NCBI RefSeq assembly: GCF_019247635.1
Contig: NZ_JAFBAR010000004.1
Span: 1-64,000, forward strand
Reading direction: 5' to 3'
DNA from: Mycobacterium sp.
Lineage (GTDB): Bacteria; Actinomycetota; Actinomycetes; Mycobacteriales; Mycobacteriaceae
DNA: 64,000 nt
Shown here: one piece after another, positions 18,331-30,190 of the stretch
How the letters are laid out: every line of letters starts with the position of its first letter
Position numbering within the stretch: the stretch's first letter is position 1
The notes under the pieces: generated by a model
Told to the model about the DNA's origin: nothing
Seen by the model: the letters and a program-made list of their open reading frames with translations, nothing else
The model's database searches: none
Translations under genes and position numbers: made by a program

Positions 18331-19519
18331 CCGTGCTGACTCCGAGCACCTCGTACACCGCGTTGCTGAGGGAGACGCTGCGCGGGTCCGCGTTGGCCTT
18401 GCTGGCATCGAACCGGTTAGCCACATAGGCATAGCCGATTCGATGCTCCAGGTCGACAAACCCGAACGAGCCACCCATGCCGCCATGGCCGAATATCCGG
18501 GGGTTGGGCCCATTGATGCACCGCTGGTTAAGCATGTAGCCCAGGCCCCAGCCGTGGTCGGCGACGCGCGGACCCAGCACCAAATCGGGCTCGAAGCCGC
18601 CCTGGCTCTCCCGGGCCAGCTCCATGTGCTCACGGCTGAGCAGTTTCTCCTGGGCCAGCGCGTTGTAAAACGTCGCCAATCCCAGCGCCGACACCTGCCC
18701 ATTGGTGCCGGGGAACTCGAGTTGGCGCCACAGTTGCAGGTTTTCGGTGTCCAGGTCGTCGTCGGGGAGGAAGCCCATCGCGATCGACATCCCGGCCTTG
18801 GGGTGCTCGTCGAGGCTGGTCGGGTAGCCCGGCGCCGCCAGCTCGGCCAGCAGCTGGCGTCCCGTGGGCTTGTTCACCCGTTCGGCGCAGCGGCGCTGGT
18901 CGGCCGGGGACAAGCCGATGTGGATGTCGGCGCCGATCGGTTCGGCGATCTCCGTGCGCAGATACTGGCCGACGGTGCGACCCGTGACCCGGCGGAACAC
19001 CTCGCCGAGGATGAATCCGTACGTGGTCATGTGGTAGCCCTGCGCGGTTCCCGGCTCGAACCACGGTTCGGCGATGGCCAGCTGTTCGCAGACGAAGTCC
19101 CAGTCGACGAGCTGCTTCGTGTTCAACCGCGTGCGCGGCCCGATGACGCCGGAGCGGTGGCCCATGACCATGGCCAGCGTGATGTTCTGCTTACCCGCCT
19201 GGCCGAACTCGGGCCAATAGCGGGCCACCGGCGCGTGCAGGTCCAACTCACCGCGGTCGGCCAGCTGGTGGACACAGGTGGACGTCATGCCCTTGGTGCC
19301 CGACAGCACAGTCGTCAGGGTGTTTTCCCGCCAGGGCCGGGTGCCGGCAGCGTCCGCCGAACCGCCCCAAAGGTTTACGACGAGGTCCCCGTCGACCCAA
19401 ACGGCAACGGCGGCACCGGCCTCCTTACGCTCCATAAAGTTGCGCTCGAAAGCGTCTCGGACGCGGACGAAGTCGGATGCGCATGAGCCGTGGACAACAG
19501 CGCGTTCGACGTCGCTCAT
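18326..19519 (-). CDS. lipP: Esterase/beta-lactamase-fold hydrolase LipP
   Basis: 397 residues of the class C beta-lactamase / penicillin-binding-like esterase family. The catalytic SxxK is in LSGTKGMTS (about residue 73), the conserved tyrosine motif is near YHMTTYGF, and the third motif is HGGMGGSFGF near the C-terminus. No signal peptide. Orthologue of Rv2463, annotated as lipase/esterase LipP. Family members hydrolyse short acyl esters; the natural substrate is unknown. Transcribed towards the small secreted gene and away from tRNA-Gly. Confidence 0.9.
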   Translation of the reverse strand: MSDVERAVVHGSCASDFVRVRDAFERNFMERKEAGAAVAVWVDGDLVVNLWGGSADAAGTRPWRENTLTTVLSGTKGMTSTCVHQLADRGELDLHAPVARYWPEFGQAGKQNITLAMVMGHRSGVIGPRTRLNTKQLVDWDFVCEQLAIAEPWFEPGTAQGYHMTTYGFILGEVFRRVTGRTVGQYLRTEIAEPIGADIHIGLSPADQRRCAERVNKPTGRQLLAELAAPGYPTSLDEHPKAGMSIAMGFLPDDDLDTENLQLWRQLEFPGTNGQVSALGLATFYNALAQEKLLSREHMELARESQGGFEPDLVLGPRVADHGWGLGYMLNQRCINGPNPRIFGHGGMGGSFGFVDLEHRIGYAYVANRFDASKANADPRSVSLSNAVYEVLGVSTD

Positions 19520-19552
19520 GGCGCCTTTCTATCGAGCGGCAACTCGCCCCCG

Positions 19553-19623
19553 AGCGGGCGACGGGAATCGAACCCGCGTAGCTAGTTTGGAAGACTAGGG
19601 CTCTACCATTGAGCTACGCCCGC
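19553..19623 (-). tRNA. glyU: tRNA-Gly(TCC)
   Basis: 71 nt including the discriminator base. The acceptor GCGGGCG / CGCCCGC pairs fully. D-arm GCTC-AATGGTA-GAGC; anticodon arm CTAGT-CTTCCAA-ACTAG with anticodon TCC (decodes GGA and GGG); T-arm GCGGG-TTCGATT-CCCGT. CCA is not encoded. Lies between divergent lipP and tRNA-Pro. Confidence 0.96.
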
Positions 19624-19696
19624 GAGTATTAGTCGAGCGAGACTGTACGTGGTGGCAGAGATCAAATCTAATCGAAGCGACGTTGTAACCGCTCCG

Positions 19697-19721
19697 TGAG
19701 GTCTATGAGGTCTGTGAGGTC
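19697..19721. repeat. Three 9-bp-spaced TGAGGTC direct repeats upstream of tRNA-Pro
   Basis: TGAGGTC occurs at 19697, 19706 and 19715, separated by TA and TG, 12 nt upstream of the putative -35 of tRNA-Pro. This may be a binding array or simple slippage. Confidence 0.6.
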
Positions 19722-19732
19722 GCCGGACGTCA

Positions 19733-19763
19733 TTGCGAAGGCCGAGCGGGCGCGCCGTAGGAT
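19733..19763 (+). promoter_or_regulatory. Promoter of tRNA-Pro (and possibly tig)
   Basis: TTGCGA at 19733-19738 and TAGGAT at 19758-19763 with a 19-nt spacer; transcription would begin about 7 nt before the mature tRNA. tig starts only 35 nt after the tRNA, so readthrough is possible. Confidence 0.5.
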
Positions 19764-19776
19764 CGCGAGGTCAGTG

Positions 19777-19853
19777 CGGGGTGTAGCGCAGCTTGGTAGC
19801 GCATCCGCTTTGGGAGCGGAAGGCCGCAGGTTCAAATCCTGTCACCCCGACCA
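19777..19853 (+). tRNA. proU: tRNA-Pro(TGG)
   Basis: 77 nt. Acceptor CGGGGTG / CACCCCG; D-arm with GCTTGGT; anticodon arm TCCGC-TTTGGGA-GCGGA with anticodon TGG (decodes CCA/CCG); T-arm GCAGG-TTCAAAT-CCTGT. The 3' ACCA is encoded at 19850-19853. Confidence 0.96.
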
Positions 19854-19888
19854 ATCGATCGCACGAACGAACACCAAGGAGCACACCC

Positions 19889-21337
19889 GTGAAGAGCACC
19901 GTCGAGCAATTGAGCCCCACGCGGGTTCGCATCAATGTGGAGGTGCCCTTCACCGAACTCGAGCCGGATTTCCAGCGGGCCTACAAGGAGCTGGCCAAAC
20001 AGGTGCGGCTACCCGGCTTCCGACCCGGCAAGGCGCCGGCCAGGCTGCTGGAGGCGCGGTTCGGCCGCGAGGCGATGCTCGATCAGGTCGTCAACGACGC
20101 CCTGCCCAGCCGCTACGGGCAGGCGGTCACCGAGTCGGAGGTCCAGCCGCTCGGCCAGCCCGACATCGAGGTGACCAAGAAGGAGTACGGAGAGGACCTG
20201 GCGTTCACCGTCGAGGTCGACGTCCGTCCCAAGCTCACCCTGCCCGATCTGAGCGCGCTGACCGTGACGGTGGACCCCGTCGAGGTCAGCGACGACGACG
20301 TCGACGCCGAGCTGCAGTCGTTGCGTGCCCGATTCGGCACCCTGACCGGGGTGGACCGGCCCGTGCAAACCGGCGACTTCGTGTCGATCGACTTGTCGGC
20401 AACCGTCGACGGCGAGGACGTGCCGAACGCCGCCGCCGAGGGGCTGTCCCACGAGGTCGGCTCCGGCAGGCTGATCGCGGGCCTCGACGACGCGTTGATC
20501 GGTTTGGCCGCCGAGGAGTCGAAGACCTTCACCGCCAAGCTGGCGACCGGCGAACACGCCGGGCAGGATGCCGATGTCACGGTCACCGTGAAATCGATCA
20601 AGGAGCGCGAACTACCCGAACCCGACGACGAGTTCGCGCAGTTGGCCAGCGAATTCGACACCATCGACGAGCTGAAGGCCAGCCTCGGCGAGCAGGTGCG
20701 CCTGGCCAAGCGCGCCCAGCAGGCCGAGCAGATTCGCGCCGCGACCATCGACGCTCTGCTCAAGCAGGTCGACGTGCCGTTGCCCGAGTCGTACGTGCAA
20801 GCCCAGTACGACAGCGTTATCCACAACGCGATCAGCGGCCTCAACCACGACGAAGCCAAGTTCAACGAATTGCTCGTCCAGCAGGGGTCGTCGCGCGGGG
20901 AGTTCGACGCCGAGGCCCGCAGCGCCGCGGAGACGGACGTCAAGCGGCAACTATTGCTGGATGCTCTGGCCGAGGACCTCAACGTCCAGGTCGGCCAGGA
21001 TGACCTCACGCAACGCCTGCTGGCTACGTCTCGGCAATACGGCATCGAGCCGCAACAGCTGTTCGCCTACCTGCAGGAGAACAACCAGCTGCCGTCGATG
21101 TTCGCCGATGTGCGCCGCGAGGTGGCCCTCAAGGCGGTGGCCGAGGCGGCGACGGTTACCGACTCGGACGGCAACACGATTGACACCAGTGAGTTCTTCG
21201 GTACACGCGGAGCCCAAGACGAACTCGACGAACTCGACGAGGCTGACGAACTCGACGAACTCGACGAGGCCGACGAACTCGACGAGGCCGACGAGGCCGA
21301 AGAAGACGGCAGCGAATCCGGCGAAACTGAAGCATGA
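19889..21337 (+). CDS. tig: Trigger factor (ribosome-bound chaperone, PPIase)
   Basis: 482 residues from GTG 19889 ([13 protein letters not shown]), the accepted mycobacterial start. The N-terminal ribosome-binding domain carries the signature GFRPGKAP (residues 44-51). An FKBP-type PPIase domain spans about 150-245 ([32 protein letters not shown]), then come the helical chaperone arms. The C-terminus is an unusual acidic tail of repeated (D/E)-L-D-E and E-A-D units, longer than in H37Rv (466 residues). Assists folding of nascent chains. Precedes the clpP1P2 operon; the short gap holds the ClgR-type box. Confidence 0.96.
   Translation: MKSTVEQLSPTRVRINVEVPFTELEPDFQRAYKELAKQVRLPGFRPGKAPARLLEARFGREAMLDQVVNDALPSRYGQAVTESEVQPLGQPDIEVTKKEYGEDLAFTVEVDVRPKLTLPDLSALTVTVDPVEVSDDDVDAELQSLRARFGTLTGVDRPVQTGDFVSIDLSATVDGEDVPNAAAEGLSHEVGSGRLIAGLDDALIGLAAEESKTFTAKLATGEHAGQDADVTVTVKSIKERELPEPDDEFAQLASEFDTIDELKASLGEQVRLAKRAQQAEQIRAATIDALLKQVDVPLPESYVQAQYDSVIHNAISGLNHDEAKFNELLVQQGSSRGEFDAEARSAAETDVKRQLLLDALAEDLNVQVGQDDLTQRLLATSRQYGIEPQQLFAYLQENNQLPSMFADVRREVALKAVAEAATVTDSDGNTIDTSEFFGTRGAQDELDELDEADELDELDEADELDEADEAEEDGSESGETEA
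21215..21306 (+). repeat. GACGA-rich minisatellite encoding the acidic tail of trigger factor
   Basis: Interleaved copies of GACGAACTC / GACGAGGCC-type 9-mers code for [19 protein letters not shown] and related units. Length change in multiples of 9 nt keeps the frame. Confidence 0.8.
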
Positions 21338-21351
21338 CGCTGTGAGCGAAC
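21338..21351 (+). promoter_or_regulatory. ClgR-type operator upstream of clpP1P2
   Basis: The minus-strand reading is GTTCGC-TCACA-GCG, an exact match to the actinobacterial ClgR consensus GTTCGC-N5-GCG. It begins just after the tig stop (TGA 21335-21337), about 40-50 nt upstream of the putative -10, a fitting place for an activator. ClgR is the established activator of clpP1P2 in mycobacteria and corynebacteria. Confidence 0.75.
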
Positions 21352-21389
21352 GTGGCTGGCTTGGCCGTCACACTGCGCGTTCAGTTGGT

Positions 21390-21395
21390 TAGTGT
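21390..21395 (+). promoter_or_regulatory. Putative -10 box of clpP1P2
   Basis: TAGTGT fits TANNNT, with transcription expected near 21402. It makes the GTG at 21392 an unlikely translation start because that codon lies inside the promoter. Confidence 0.45.
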
Positions 21396-21433
21396 CGGTG
21401 CATACAGAACTCGAGAAAGCAGGTAACCCAGTC

Positions 21434-22030
21434 GTGACTGACATGCGTTCGAACTCGCAGGGTCTCAACCTCACGGACTCGGTCTATGAGCGCTTGCTCT
21501 CCGAGCGCATCATCTTCCTGGGTTCGGAGGTCAACGACGACATCGCCAACCGGTTGTGCGCGCAGATTCTGCTGCTCGCCGCCGAGGACTCCACCAAGGA
21601 CATCCACCTCTATATCAACTCGCCGGGTGGATCCATCAGCGCCGGCATGGCGATCTACGACACCATGGTCCTGGCGCCCTGCGACATCGCCACGTACGCG
21701 ATGGGCATGGCCGCATCGATGGGCGAGTTCCTGTTGGCGGCGGGCACCAAGGGCAAGCGCTACGCGCTGCCGCACGCTCGTATCCTGATGCACCAGCCGC
21801 TGGGTGGGGTGACCGGTAGCGCGGCCGACATCGCCATCCAGGCCGAGCAGTTCGCCGTCATCAAGAAGGAGATGTTCCGGCTCAACGCCGAATTCACCGG
21901 CCAGCCGATCGAACGCATCGAGGCGGACTCCGATCGCGACCGCTGGTTCACTGCCCCGGAAGCTTTGGAATACGGTTTCGTCGACCACATCATCACCCGC
22001 GCCGCCCATATCAATGGAGAAGCCCAGTGA
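21434..22030 (+). CDS. clpP1: ATP-dependent Clp protease proteolytic subunit 1
   Basis: 198 residues from GTG 21434 ([13 protein letters not shown]). The in-frame GTG at 21392 would add 14 residues but lies in the promoter. The catalytic triad is Ser95 ([10 protein letters not shown]), His120 (ILMHQPLGG) and Asp169. Forms the essential mixed ClpP1-ClpP2 tetradecamer of mycobacteria with ClpX or ClpC1 as unfoldase; the N-terminus is processed in vivo. Overlaps clpP2 by 4 nt (GTGA). Orthologue of Rv2461c. Confidence 0.97.
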   Translation: MTDMRSNSQGLNLTDSVYERLLSERIIFLGSEVNDDIANRLCAQILLLAAEDSTKDIHLYINSPGGSISAGMAIYDTMVLAPCDIATYAMGMAASMGEFLLAAGTKGKRYALPHARILMHQPLGGVTGSAADIAIQAEQFAVIKKEMFRLNAEFTGQPIERIEADSDRDRWFTAPEALEYGFVDHIITRAAHINGEAQ

Positions 22031-22671
22031 GTACTCAGAACCCTCAGATCCAGCCCCAGGCGCGCTACATCCTGCCGTCGTTCATCGAGCACTCCAGCTT
22101 CGGCGTCAAGGAGTCCAACCCGTATAACAAGCTGTTCGAAGAGCGCATCATCTTCCTCGGCGTCCAGGTTGACGACGCGTCGGCGAACGACATCATGGCG
22201 CAGCTGCTGGTGCTGGAGTCCCTCGATCCCGACCGCGACATCACCATGTACATCAACTCTCCCGGTGGCGGGTTCACCTCGCTGATGGCGATCTACGACA
22301 CCATGCAGTACGTGCGGGCCGACATCCAGACCGTGTGCCTGGGTCAGGCGGCTTCGGCGGCGGCGGTGCTGCTGGCCGCCGGCACGCCGGGCAAGCGGAT
22401 GGCACTGCCCAACGCCCGCGTGCTGATCCACCAGCCGTCGCTGTCCGGCGTGATCCAGGGGCAGTTCTCCGACCTGGAGATCCAGGCCGCCGAGATCGAG
22501 CGGATGCGTACGTTGATGGAGACCACGCTGGCCCGCCACACCGGCAAGGACCCCGAGGTGATCCGCAAGGACACCGACCGGGACAAGATCCTGACCGCAG
22601 AGGACGCCAAGGACTACGGGATCATCGACACCGTTCTCGAGTACCGCAAGCTCTCCGCGCAGACGGCCTGA
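22027..22671 (+). CDS. clpP2: ATP-dependent Clp protease proteolytic subunit 2
   Basis: 214 residues, start GTG overlapping the clpP1 stop, so the two subunits are made in matched amounts. Catalytic Ser110 ([11 protein letters not shown]), His135 (VLIHQPS) and Asp186, the same numbering as the M. tuberculosis protein. ClpP2 provides the ring that docks ClpX and ClpC1. Followed by a nested hairpin that could end the operon. Confidence 0.97.
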   Translation: MSTQNPQIQPQARYILPSFIEHSSFGVKESNPYNKLFEERIIFLGVQVDDASANDIMAQLLVLESLDPDRDITMYINSPGGGFTSLMAIYDTMQYVRADIQTVCLGQAASAAAVLLAAGTPGKRMALPNARVLIHQPSLSGVIQGQFSDLEIQAAEIERMRTLMETTLARHTGKDPEVIRKDTDRDKILTAEDAKDYGIIDTVLEYRKLSAQTA

Positions 22672-22685
22672 CCTTCCCCGAACGT

Positions 22686-22711
22686 GCACCGGCTGCGGGC
22701 CCGCCCGGTGT
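22686..22711 (+). terminator. Nested hairpin after clpP2
   Basis: CACCGG (22687-22692) pairs with CCGGTG (22705-22710) around an inner GCGGGCCCGC palindrome, 16 nt after the clpP2 stop. Very stable, without a U-run. Confidence 0.55.
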
Positions 22712-23072
22712 CTCGCGGCGCGTACACACTGGGCAACGGCAATCGCTGACGCGATCCGGACGGCCACTGTAGGCTGATTGGTCGGGGGACTGGCCGGGCA
22801 TCTTGCGGCGGGGGCCCCGGAAATCACAGCCCCACAGCCTCGGTCAGGTAGCGACCGCGACACGCCCAAGACACGCCGTGCGCGTCTCAGCCCGTGACCG
22901 GTGCCGTCGGGCGATATGTTTCATTCGAACGAAACGGGCATGAACACCGATGAATACCAACCACGCGATTCGGCGTTAATTGTCGCGTGGTGCCCGAGCA
23001 AGCGGGTACCGTCGGGGATTACATGCGGGACGGCAAGACGAACGGCGAACAGGAAGTAGGCCCGAAAGCATC
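22712..23072. other. Gene-free region between clpP2 and clpX
   Basis: About 360 bp without a convincing gene; H37Rv has two genes here (Rv2459, Rv2458). The region holds TATGTT at 22915-22920 (possible -10 of clpX) directly followed by the 18-bp near-palindrome GTTTCATTCGAACGAAAC at 22918-22935. That would give clpX a leader of about 145 nt. Confidence 0.6.
22918..22935. promoter_or_regulatory. 18-bp near-palindrome in the clpX upstream region
   Basis: GTTTCATTCGAACGAAAC pairs with itself at 16 of 18 positions and overlaps the putative -10 TATGTT, a position typical of a repressor site. The core TCGAAC equals one half of the mycobacterial LexA box, but the second half is missing. Confidence 0.45.
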
Positions 23073-24353
<1,281 letters not shown>

Positions 24354-24710
24354 CCTACGACCCCTACGAGCGTGACCTAAGCGGCGATCAGGGTCGTCGG
24401 GACGGGCGTCACCTCCAAAAACTGTGTTACGTATGGCGGGCACGAAAATCGCCTTCTCCTGAACGGAGAGTGACCAAAACCACACTATTGTCCACCCGTC
24501 GACCTGTTGCCTGACCCACCCCCTGGCTGACATGGTGTTTTAGCTGGCTGTGACCGCAAGACAGCCGCGTGTCAGGCGCCGGAGACGGCCGACTGAGCCG
24601 CCGAACGGTGCCATAATTGATACCGCCAGTGACATCAAACTTCAACGCAAGAGAGGCGCTCCGAGGGCGCGTAATCTGAAGCTGCATCGGAGTCCCTAGC
24701 CAGGTCATAC
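24354..24710. other. Gene-free region upstream of korA
   Basis: About 357 bp with no supported gene, where H37Rv has an MFS transporter (Rv2456c). A weak inverted repeat ACGACCC (24357) / GGGTCGT (24391) follows clpX. AT-rich CATAAT about 100 nt before korA is a possible -10. Otherwise nothing distinctive. Confidence 0.5.
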
Positions 24711-26678
24711 ATGGAAGGCGGAGACGTGGATCCGAATGGCAACGGAGCCGGGTCAGAGTCTCATAGCTCCGCGCCTGCTCGACGCCAGCGTCTGGAAAAT
24801 GTGGTCATCCGTTTCGCCGGGGACTCCGGCGACGGCATGCAGCTGACCGGAGACCGATTCACTTCGGAGGCAGCGCTTTTCGGTAACGACCTGGCCACTC
24901 AGCCGAACTATCCGGCCGAGATCCGCGCGCCTGCGGGCACCTTGCCCGGGGTCTCTTCCTTCCAGATTCAAATCGCCGACTACGACATTCTGACCGCAGG
25001 CGATCGCCCCGACGTCCTCGTCGCGATGAACCCCGCGGCCCTCAAGTCCAATCTCGGTGATCTGCCGCGCGGCGGAATGGTGATCGCCAACTCCGACGAG
25101 TTCACCAAACGCAACCTGACGAAAGTGGGTTACGTAACCAACCCGCTGGAGAGCGACGAACTCGAGGAATACGTCGTGCACGCCGTGCCGATGACCACGC
25201 TGACGCTCGGGGCGGTCGAGGCGATAAGTGCGTCGAAAAAGGACGGGCAGCGCGCCAAGAACATGTTCGCGCTCGGCTTGTTGTCGTGGATGTACGGGCG
25301 GCCGATCCGGACTAGCGAAACCTTCATCAGGGAGAAGTTCGTCCGCAAGCCCGACGTCGCCGAAGCCAACGTGCTGGCCCTCAAGGCGGGGTGGAATTAC
25401 GGCGAAACCACCGAGGCCTTCGGGACAACCTACGAGGTATCGCGGGCGACGTTGCCGGCCGGCGAGTATCGCCAGATCTCGGGCAACACCGCGCTCGCCT
25501 ACGGCATCGTTGCGGCCGGTCAGTTGGCCGACATTCCGGTCGTGCTCGGCAGTTATCCGATCACGCCGGCCTCAGACATCCTGCACGAGCTGTCCAAGCA
25601 CAAGAACTTCAACGTCACAACCTTCCAAGCCGAAGACGAGATCGGCGGCATCTGCGCCGCGCTGGGCGCCTCCTACGGCGGCGCGCTGGGCGTGACCAGC
25701 ACGTCCGGGCCGGGCATTTCGCTGAAGTCGGAGGCGCTGGGCCTCGGGGTGATGACCGAGCTGCCGTTGCTGGTGATCGACGTGCAGCGGGGCGGCCCAT
25801 CGACCGGCCTGCCCACCAAGACCGAGCAGGCCGACCTGCTGCAGGCACTGTACGGCCGCAACGGGGAATCACCGGTGGCGGTGCTGGCGCCGCGGTCTCC
25901 CTCCGATTGCTTCGAAACCGCCCTCGAGGCGGTGCGCATTGCGGTGTCGTATCACACCCCGGTGATCGTGCTCTCCGACGGCTCCATTGCTAACGGCTCG
26001 GAGCCGTGGCGTATCCCGGACGTCAGTACGCTGCCGCCGATCAAGCACACCTTCGCGAAATCGGACGAGCCATTCCAGCCCTATGCCCGCGACCCCGAGA
26101 CGCTGGCGCGCCAGTTCGCCGTTCCGGGGACACCCGGGCTGGAGCACCGCATCGGTGGGCTGGAGGCGGCCAACGGCTCCGGCGACATCTCCTACGAGCC
26201 CGTCAACCACGACCTCATGGTTCGGTTGCGCCAGGCCAAGATTGACGGAATTCGTGTGCCCGATCTCGAGGTCGACGACCCGACCGGAGACGCCGAGCTG
26301 CTGTTGATCGGCTGGGGCAGTTCCTACGGTCCGATCGGGGAGGCATGCCGGCGTGCGCGGCGCAAGGGCGTCAAGGTCGCGCACGCCCATCTCCGGTATC
26401 TCAGTCCGTTCCCGGCCAACCTGGGCGATGTACTACGCCGTTACCCGCAGGTGGTGTGCCCGGAGATGAACCTCGGGCAGCTGGCACTTTTGCTGCGCGG
26501 CAAATACCTAGTCGACGTGCAGTCGGTCAGCAAGGTGCAGGGGCTCGCCTTCCTGGCCGACGAGGTGGGTCGCGTGATCCGCGCCGCGTTGGGTGGAACA
26601 CTGGCCGAGATTGAGCAGGACAAGACGATGGTCGCCAGAATGGCGGCCGCCACGGTTGCAGCGGGAGTTGACGTATGA
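24711..26678 (+). CDS. korA: 2-oxoglutarate:ferredoxin oxidoreductase, alpha (gamma-alpha fused) subunit
   Basis: 655 residues; ATG 24711, with GTG 24726 as an alternative start with a better upstream purine run. The N-terminal gamma domain (VVIRFAGDSGDGMQLTGDRF) is fused to the alpha domain with the TPP-domain-I hallmark GSYPITPASDILHELS and FQAEDEIGGICAALGAS. With KorB it oxidatively decarboxylates 2-oxoglutarate to succinyl-CoA using ferredoxin, a CoA-dependent TCA route that is active in mycobacteria alongside the KGD/E1 enzyme. Orthologue of Rv2455c. Confidence 0.94.
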   Translation: MEGGDVDPNGNGAGSESHSSAPARRQRLENVVIRFAGDSGDGMQLTGDRFTSEAALFGNDLATQPNYPAEIRAPAGTLPGVSSFQIQIADYDILTAGDRPDVLVAMNPAALKSNLGDLPRGGMVIANSDEFTKRNLTKVGYVTNPLESDELEEYVVHAVPMTTLTLGAVEAISASKKDGQRAKNMFALGLLSWMYGRPIRTSETFIREKFVRKPDVAEANVLALKAGWNYGETTEAFGTTYEVSRATLPAGEYRQISGNTALAYGIVAAGQLADIPVVLGSYPITPASDILHELSKHKNFNVTTFQAEDEIGGICAALGASYGGALGVTSTSGPGISLKSEALGLGVMTELPLLVIDVQRGGPSTGLPTKTEQADLLQALYGRNGESPVAVLAPRSPSDCFETALEAVRIAVSYHTPVIVLSDGSIANGSEPWRIPDVSTLPPIKHTFAKSDEPFQPYARDPETLARQFAVPGTPGLEHRIGGLEAANGSGDISYEPVNHDLMVRLRQAKIDGIRVPDLEVDDPTGDAELLLIGWGSSYGPIGEACRRARRKGVKVAHAHLRYLSPFPANLGDVLRRYPQVVCPEMNLGQLALLLRGKYLVDVQSVSKVQGLAFLADEVGRVIRAALGGTLAEIEQDKTMVARMAAATVAAGVDV

Positions 26679-26748
26679 CCCGTCCGGTGAGGATGCAGTG
26701 GGGGCACCGCCCGCATGCGGAGCGAAGCGATGAGGAGGGGCGGCGCTC
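26679..26748. repeat. MIRU-like element between korA and korB
   Basis: The 70-bp spacer contains GGGGGCACCGCCCGCATGCGG, then GCGGAGCGAAGCGATGAGGA, then GGGGCGGCGCTCGTG, the typical wording and polarity of mycobacterial MIRU repeats. These insert between operon genes so that a repeat-borne GAGGAG serves as ribosome site and the end supplies the next start codon (here GTG of korB). Confidence 0.7.
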
Positions 26749-27849
26749 GTGACTAACCTGATCAGCGAACTGGCGGGCAAGGATTTGGGCGTGACACCGG
26801 CGTTGTCAAAGAACACCGGCGTGCCCACAGTGTCTCCTGGGGACCAGCCGCAGAAGGGCAAGGACTTCACCAGTGACCAGGAAGTGCGCTGGTGCCCGGG
26901 TTGCGGTGACTACGTCATCCTGAACACCATCCGCAACTTTCTGCCCGAGCTCGGCCTGCGTCGCGAAAACATCGTGTTCATCAGCGGCATCGGTTGCTCA
27001 AGCCGGTTCCCCTACTACCTGGAGACCTACGGGTTTCATTCGATCCACGGCCGAGCGCCGGCGATCGCGACCGGCCTTGCGCTGGCCCGCGAGGACCTGT
27101 CGGTCTGGGTGGTCACCGGCGACGGCGACGCGTTGTCGATCGGCGGCAACCACCTGATCCACGCGCTGCGACGCAACGTCAACATCACGATCCTGCTGTT
27201 CAACAACCGGATCTACGGGCTGACCAAGGGACAGTATTCGCCGACGTCTGAGGTCGGCAAGATCACCAAATCAACCCCGATGGGGTCGCTGGATCACCCG
27301 TTCAACCCGGTGTCGCTGGCGCTGGGCGCCGAGGCGAGTTTCGTCGGCCGGGCACTGGACTCGGATCGCGCCGGGCTGACGGAGGTGCTACAGGCCGCCG
27401 CCCAGCATCGCGGCGCCGCGGTAGTCGAGATTCTGCAGGACTGCCCGATCTTCAATGACGGTTCGTTCGACGCGCTGCGCAAAGAAGGCGCCGAGGAACG
27501 GGTCATCAAGGTTCGGCACGGTGAGCCAATTGTGTTCGGCGCCAACGGCGAATACTGCGTGGTGAGGTCCGGCTTCGGGATGGACGTGGCCAAGACCGCC
27601 GACGTCTCTGTCGACGAGATCATCGTGCACGACGCGCACGCCGACGACGCCGCCTACGCCTTCGCGCTGTCCCGGTTGTCCGATCAGAACCTCGACCACA
27701 CCGTGCTGGGCATATTCCGCCACGTCAGTCGGCCCACGTACGACGACGCGGCGCGTTCGCAGGTCGCCGCCGCCCAGAGTGCGTCCCCGTCGGACAGCAC
27801 CGCGCTGCAGTCGTTGTTGCGCGGGCGCGACACCTGGACCGTCGATTGA
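26749..27849 (+). CDS. korB: 2-oxoglutarate:ferredoxin oxidoreductase, beta subunit
   Basis: 366 residues from GTG 26749, with GAGGAGG supplied by the upstream MIRU-like element. TPP-binding motif [20 protein letters not shown]...NN; Cys residues for the [4Fe-4S] cluster in WCPGCGDY and GCSSRF. Completes the KorAB complex with KorA. One base separates its stop from mobA, so the three genes form an operon. Orthologue of Rv2454c. Confidence 0.95.
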   Translation: MTNLISELAGKDLGVTPALSKNTGVPTVSPGDQPQKGKDFTSDQEVRWCPGCGDYVILNTIRNFLPELGLRRENIVFISGIGCSSRFPYYLETYGFHSIHGRAPAIATGLALAREDLSVWVVTGDGDALSIGGNHLIHALRRNVNITILLFNNRIYGLTKGQYSPTSEVGKITKSTPMGSLDHPFNPVSLALGAEASFVGRALDSDRAGLTEVLQAAAQHRGAAVVEILQDCPIFNDGSFDALRKEGAEERVIKVRHGEPIVFGANGEYCVVRSGFGMDVAKTADVSVDEIIVHDAHADDAAYAFALSRLSDQNLDHTVLGIFRHVSRPTYDDAARSQVAAAQSASPSDSTALQSLLRGRDTWTVD

Positions 27850-27850
27850 C

Positions 27851-28450
27851 GTGGCCGAGCTGACGCCCGACGCGGGATCGCTCGCGGGGATTGTCGTCGC
27901 GGGTGGCGAATCCCGACGCATGGGTCGCGACAAAGCCACCCTGCCTTTTACGGCCCCCAACGGGGGTCGCACCACGATGGTCGAGCACGTGGTCGACGTA
28001 ATCCGAGAGCGCTGCGAGCCGGTTTTCGTGATGGCCGCGCCCGGACAACCGATGCCCACGCAGCACGCCCGCATCGTGCGCGACGAGATGCGGGGCCTGG
28101 GTCCGCTGCCCGCGACCGGACGTGGATTGCGTGCGGCCGCGGCGGCCGGGGCGCGGCTGGCATTCGTCTGCGCGGTCGACATGCCTTATCTGACAGTCGA
28201 TTTGATCGACGATCTCGCCCGCCTGGCCGTCGAGACCGGCGCCGAAGTGGTATTGCCGTGGGACGGTCGCACGCACTACCTGGCCGCGGTGTACCGGACC
28301 GATCTGGCCGACCGGGTCGATGCTCTGGTCACCGCCGGTAAGCGCAAAATGAGCGACTTGATCGACGCCTCTGATTCGCAGCAGATCGTGGTGTCGGATT
28401 CCCGCCTGCTGACCAATCTCAATTCAGCCGCGGACCTTCTGGCGCACTGA
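27851..28450 (+). CDS. mobA: Molybdenum cofactor guanylyltransferase
   Basis: 199 residues from GTG 27851 ([19 protein letters not shown]). The nucleotidyltransferase signature is [19 protein letters not shown], with DEMRGLGPL and CAVDMPYL (metal Asp). MobA attaches GMP to molybdopterin to form the bis-MGD cofactor. One base from korB. Orthologue of Rv2453c; no ferredoxin or molybdoenzyme gene lies next to it in this window. Confidence 0.93.
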   Translation: MAELTPDAGSLAGIVVAGGESRRMGRDKATLPFTAPNGGRTTMVEHVVDVIRERCEPVFVMAAPGQPMPTQHARIVRDEMRGLGPLPATGRGLRAAAAAGARLAFVCAVDMPYLTVDLIDDLARLAVETGAEVVLPWDGRTHYLAAVYRTDLADRVDALVTAGKRKMSDLIDASDSQQIVVSDSRLLTNLNSAADLLAH

Positions 28451-30117
<1,667 letters not shown>

Positions 30118-30132
30118 TCCAGTGCGCACACG

Positions 30133-30158
30133 AATGCCGGGCCTTCGGGCCCGGCATT
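30133..30158 (+). terminator. rpfE terminator, 11-bp stem with TTCG tetraloop
   Basis: AATGCCGGGCC-TTCG-GGCCCGGCATT is a perfect stem with a stable UUCG loop, 15 nt after the rpfE stop. Confidence 0.88.
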
Positions 30159-30190
30159 CTGTCGTTTGAGCCACGAGTACCGTCGGGTCG

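Noticed and set aside
18443..19486. 347-codon plus-strand frame opposite lipP
   Set aside because: Shadow of lipP; product lacks any recognisable feature.
21392..21433. Upstream GTG start for clpP1
   Set aside because: The codon overlaps the putative -10 box TAGTGT, and the extra residues do not match the family.
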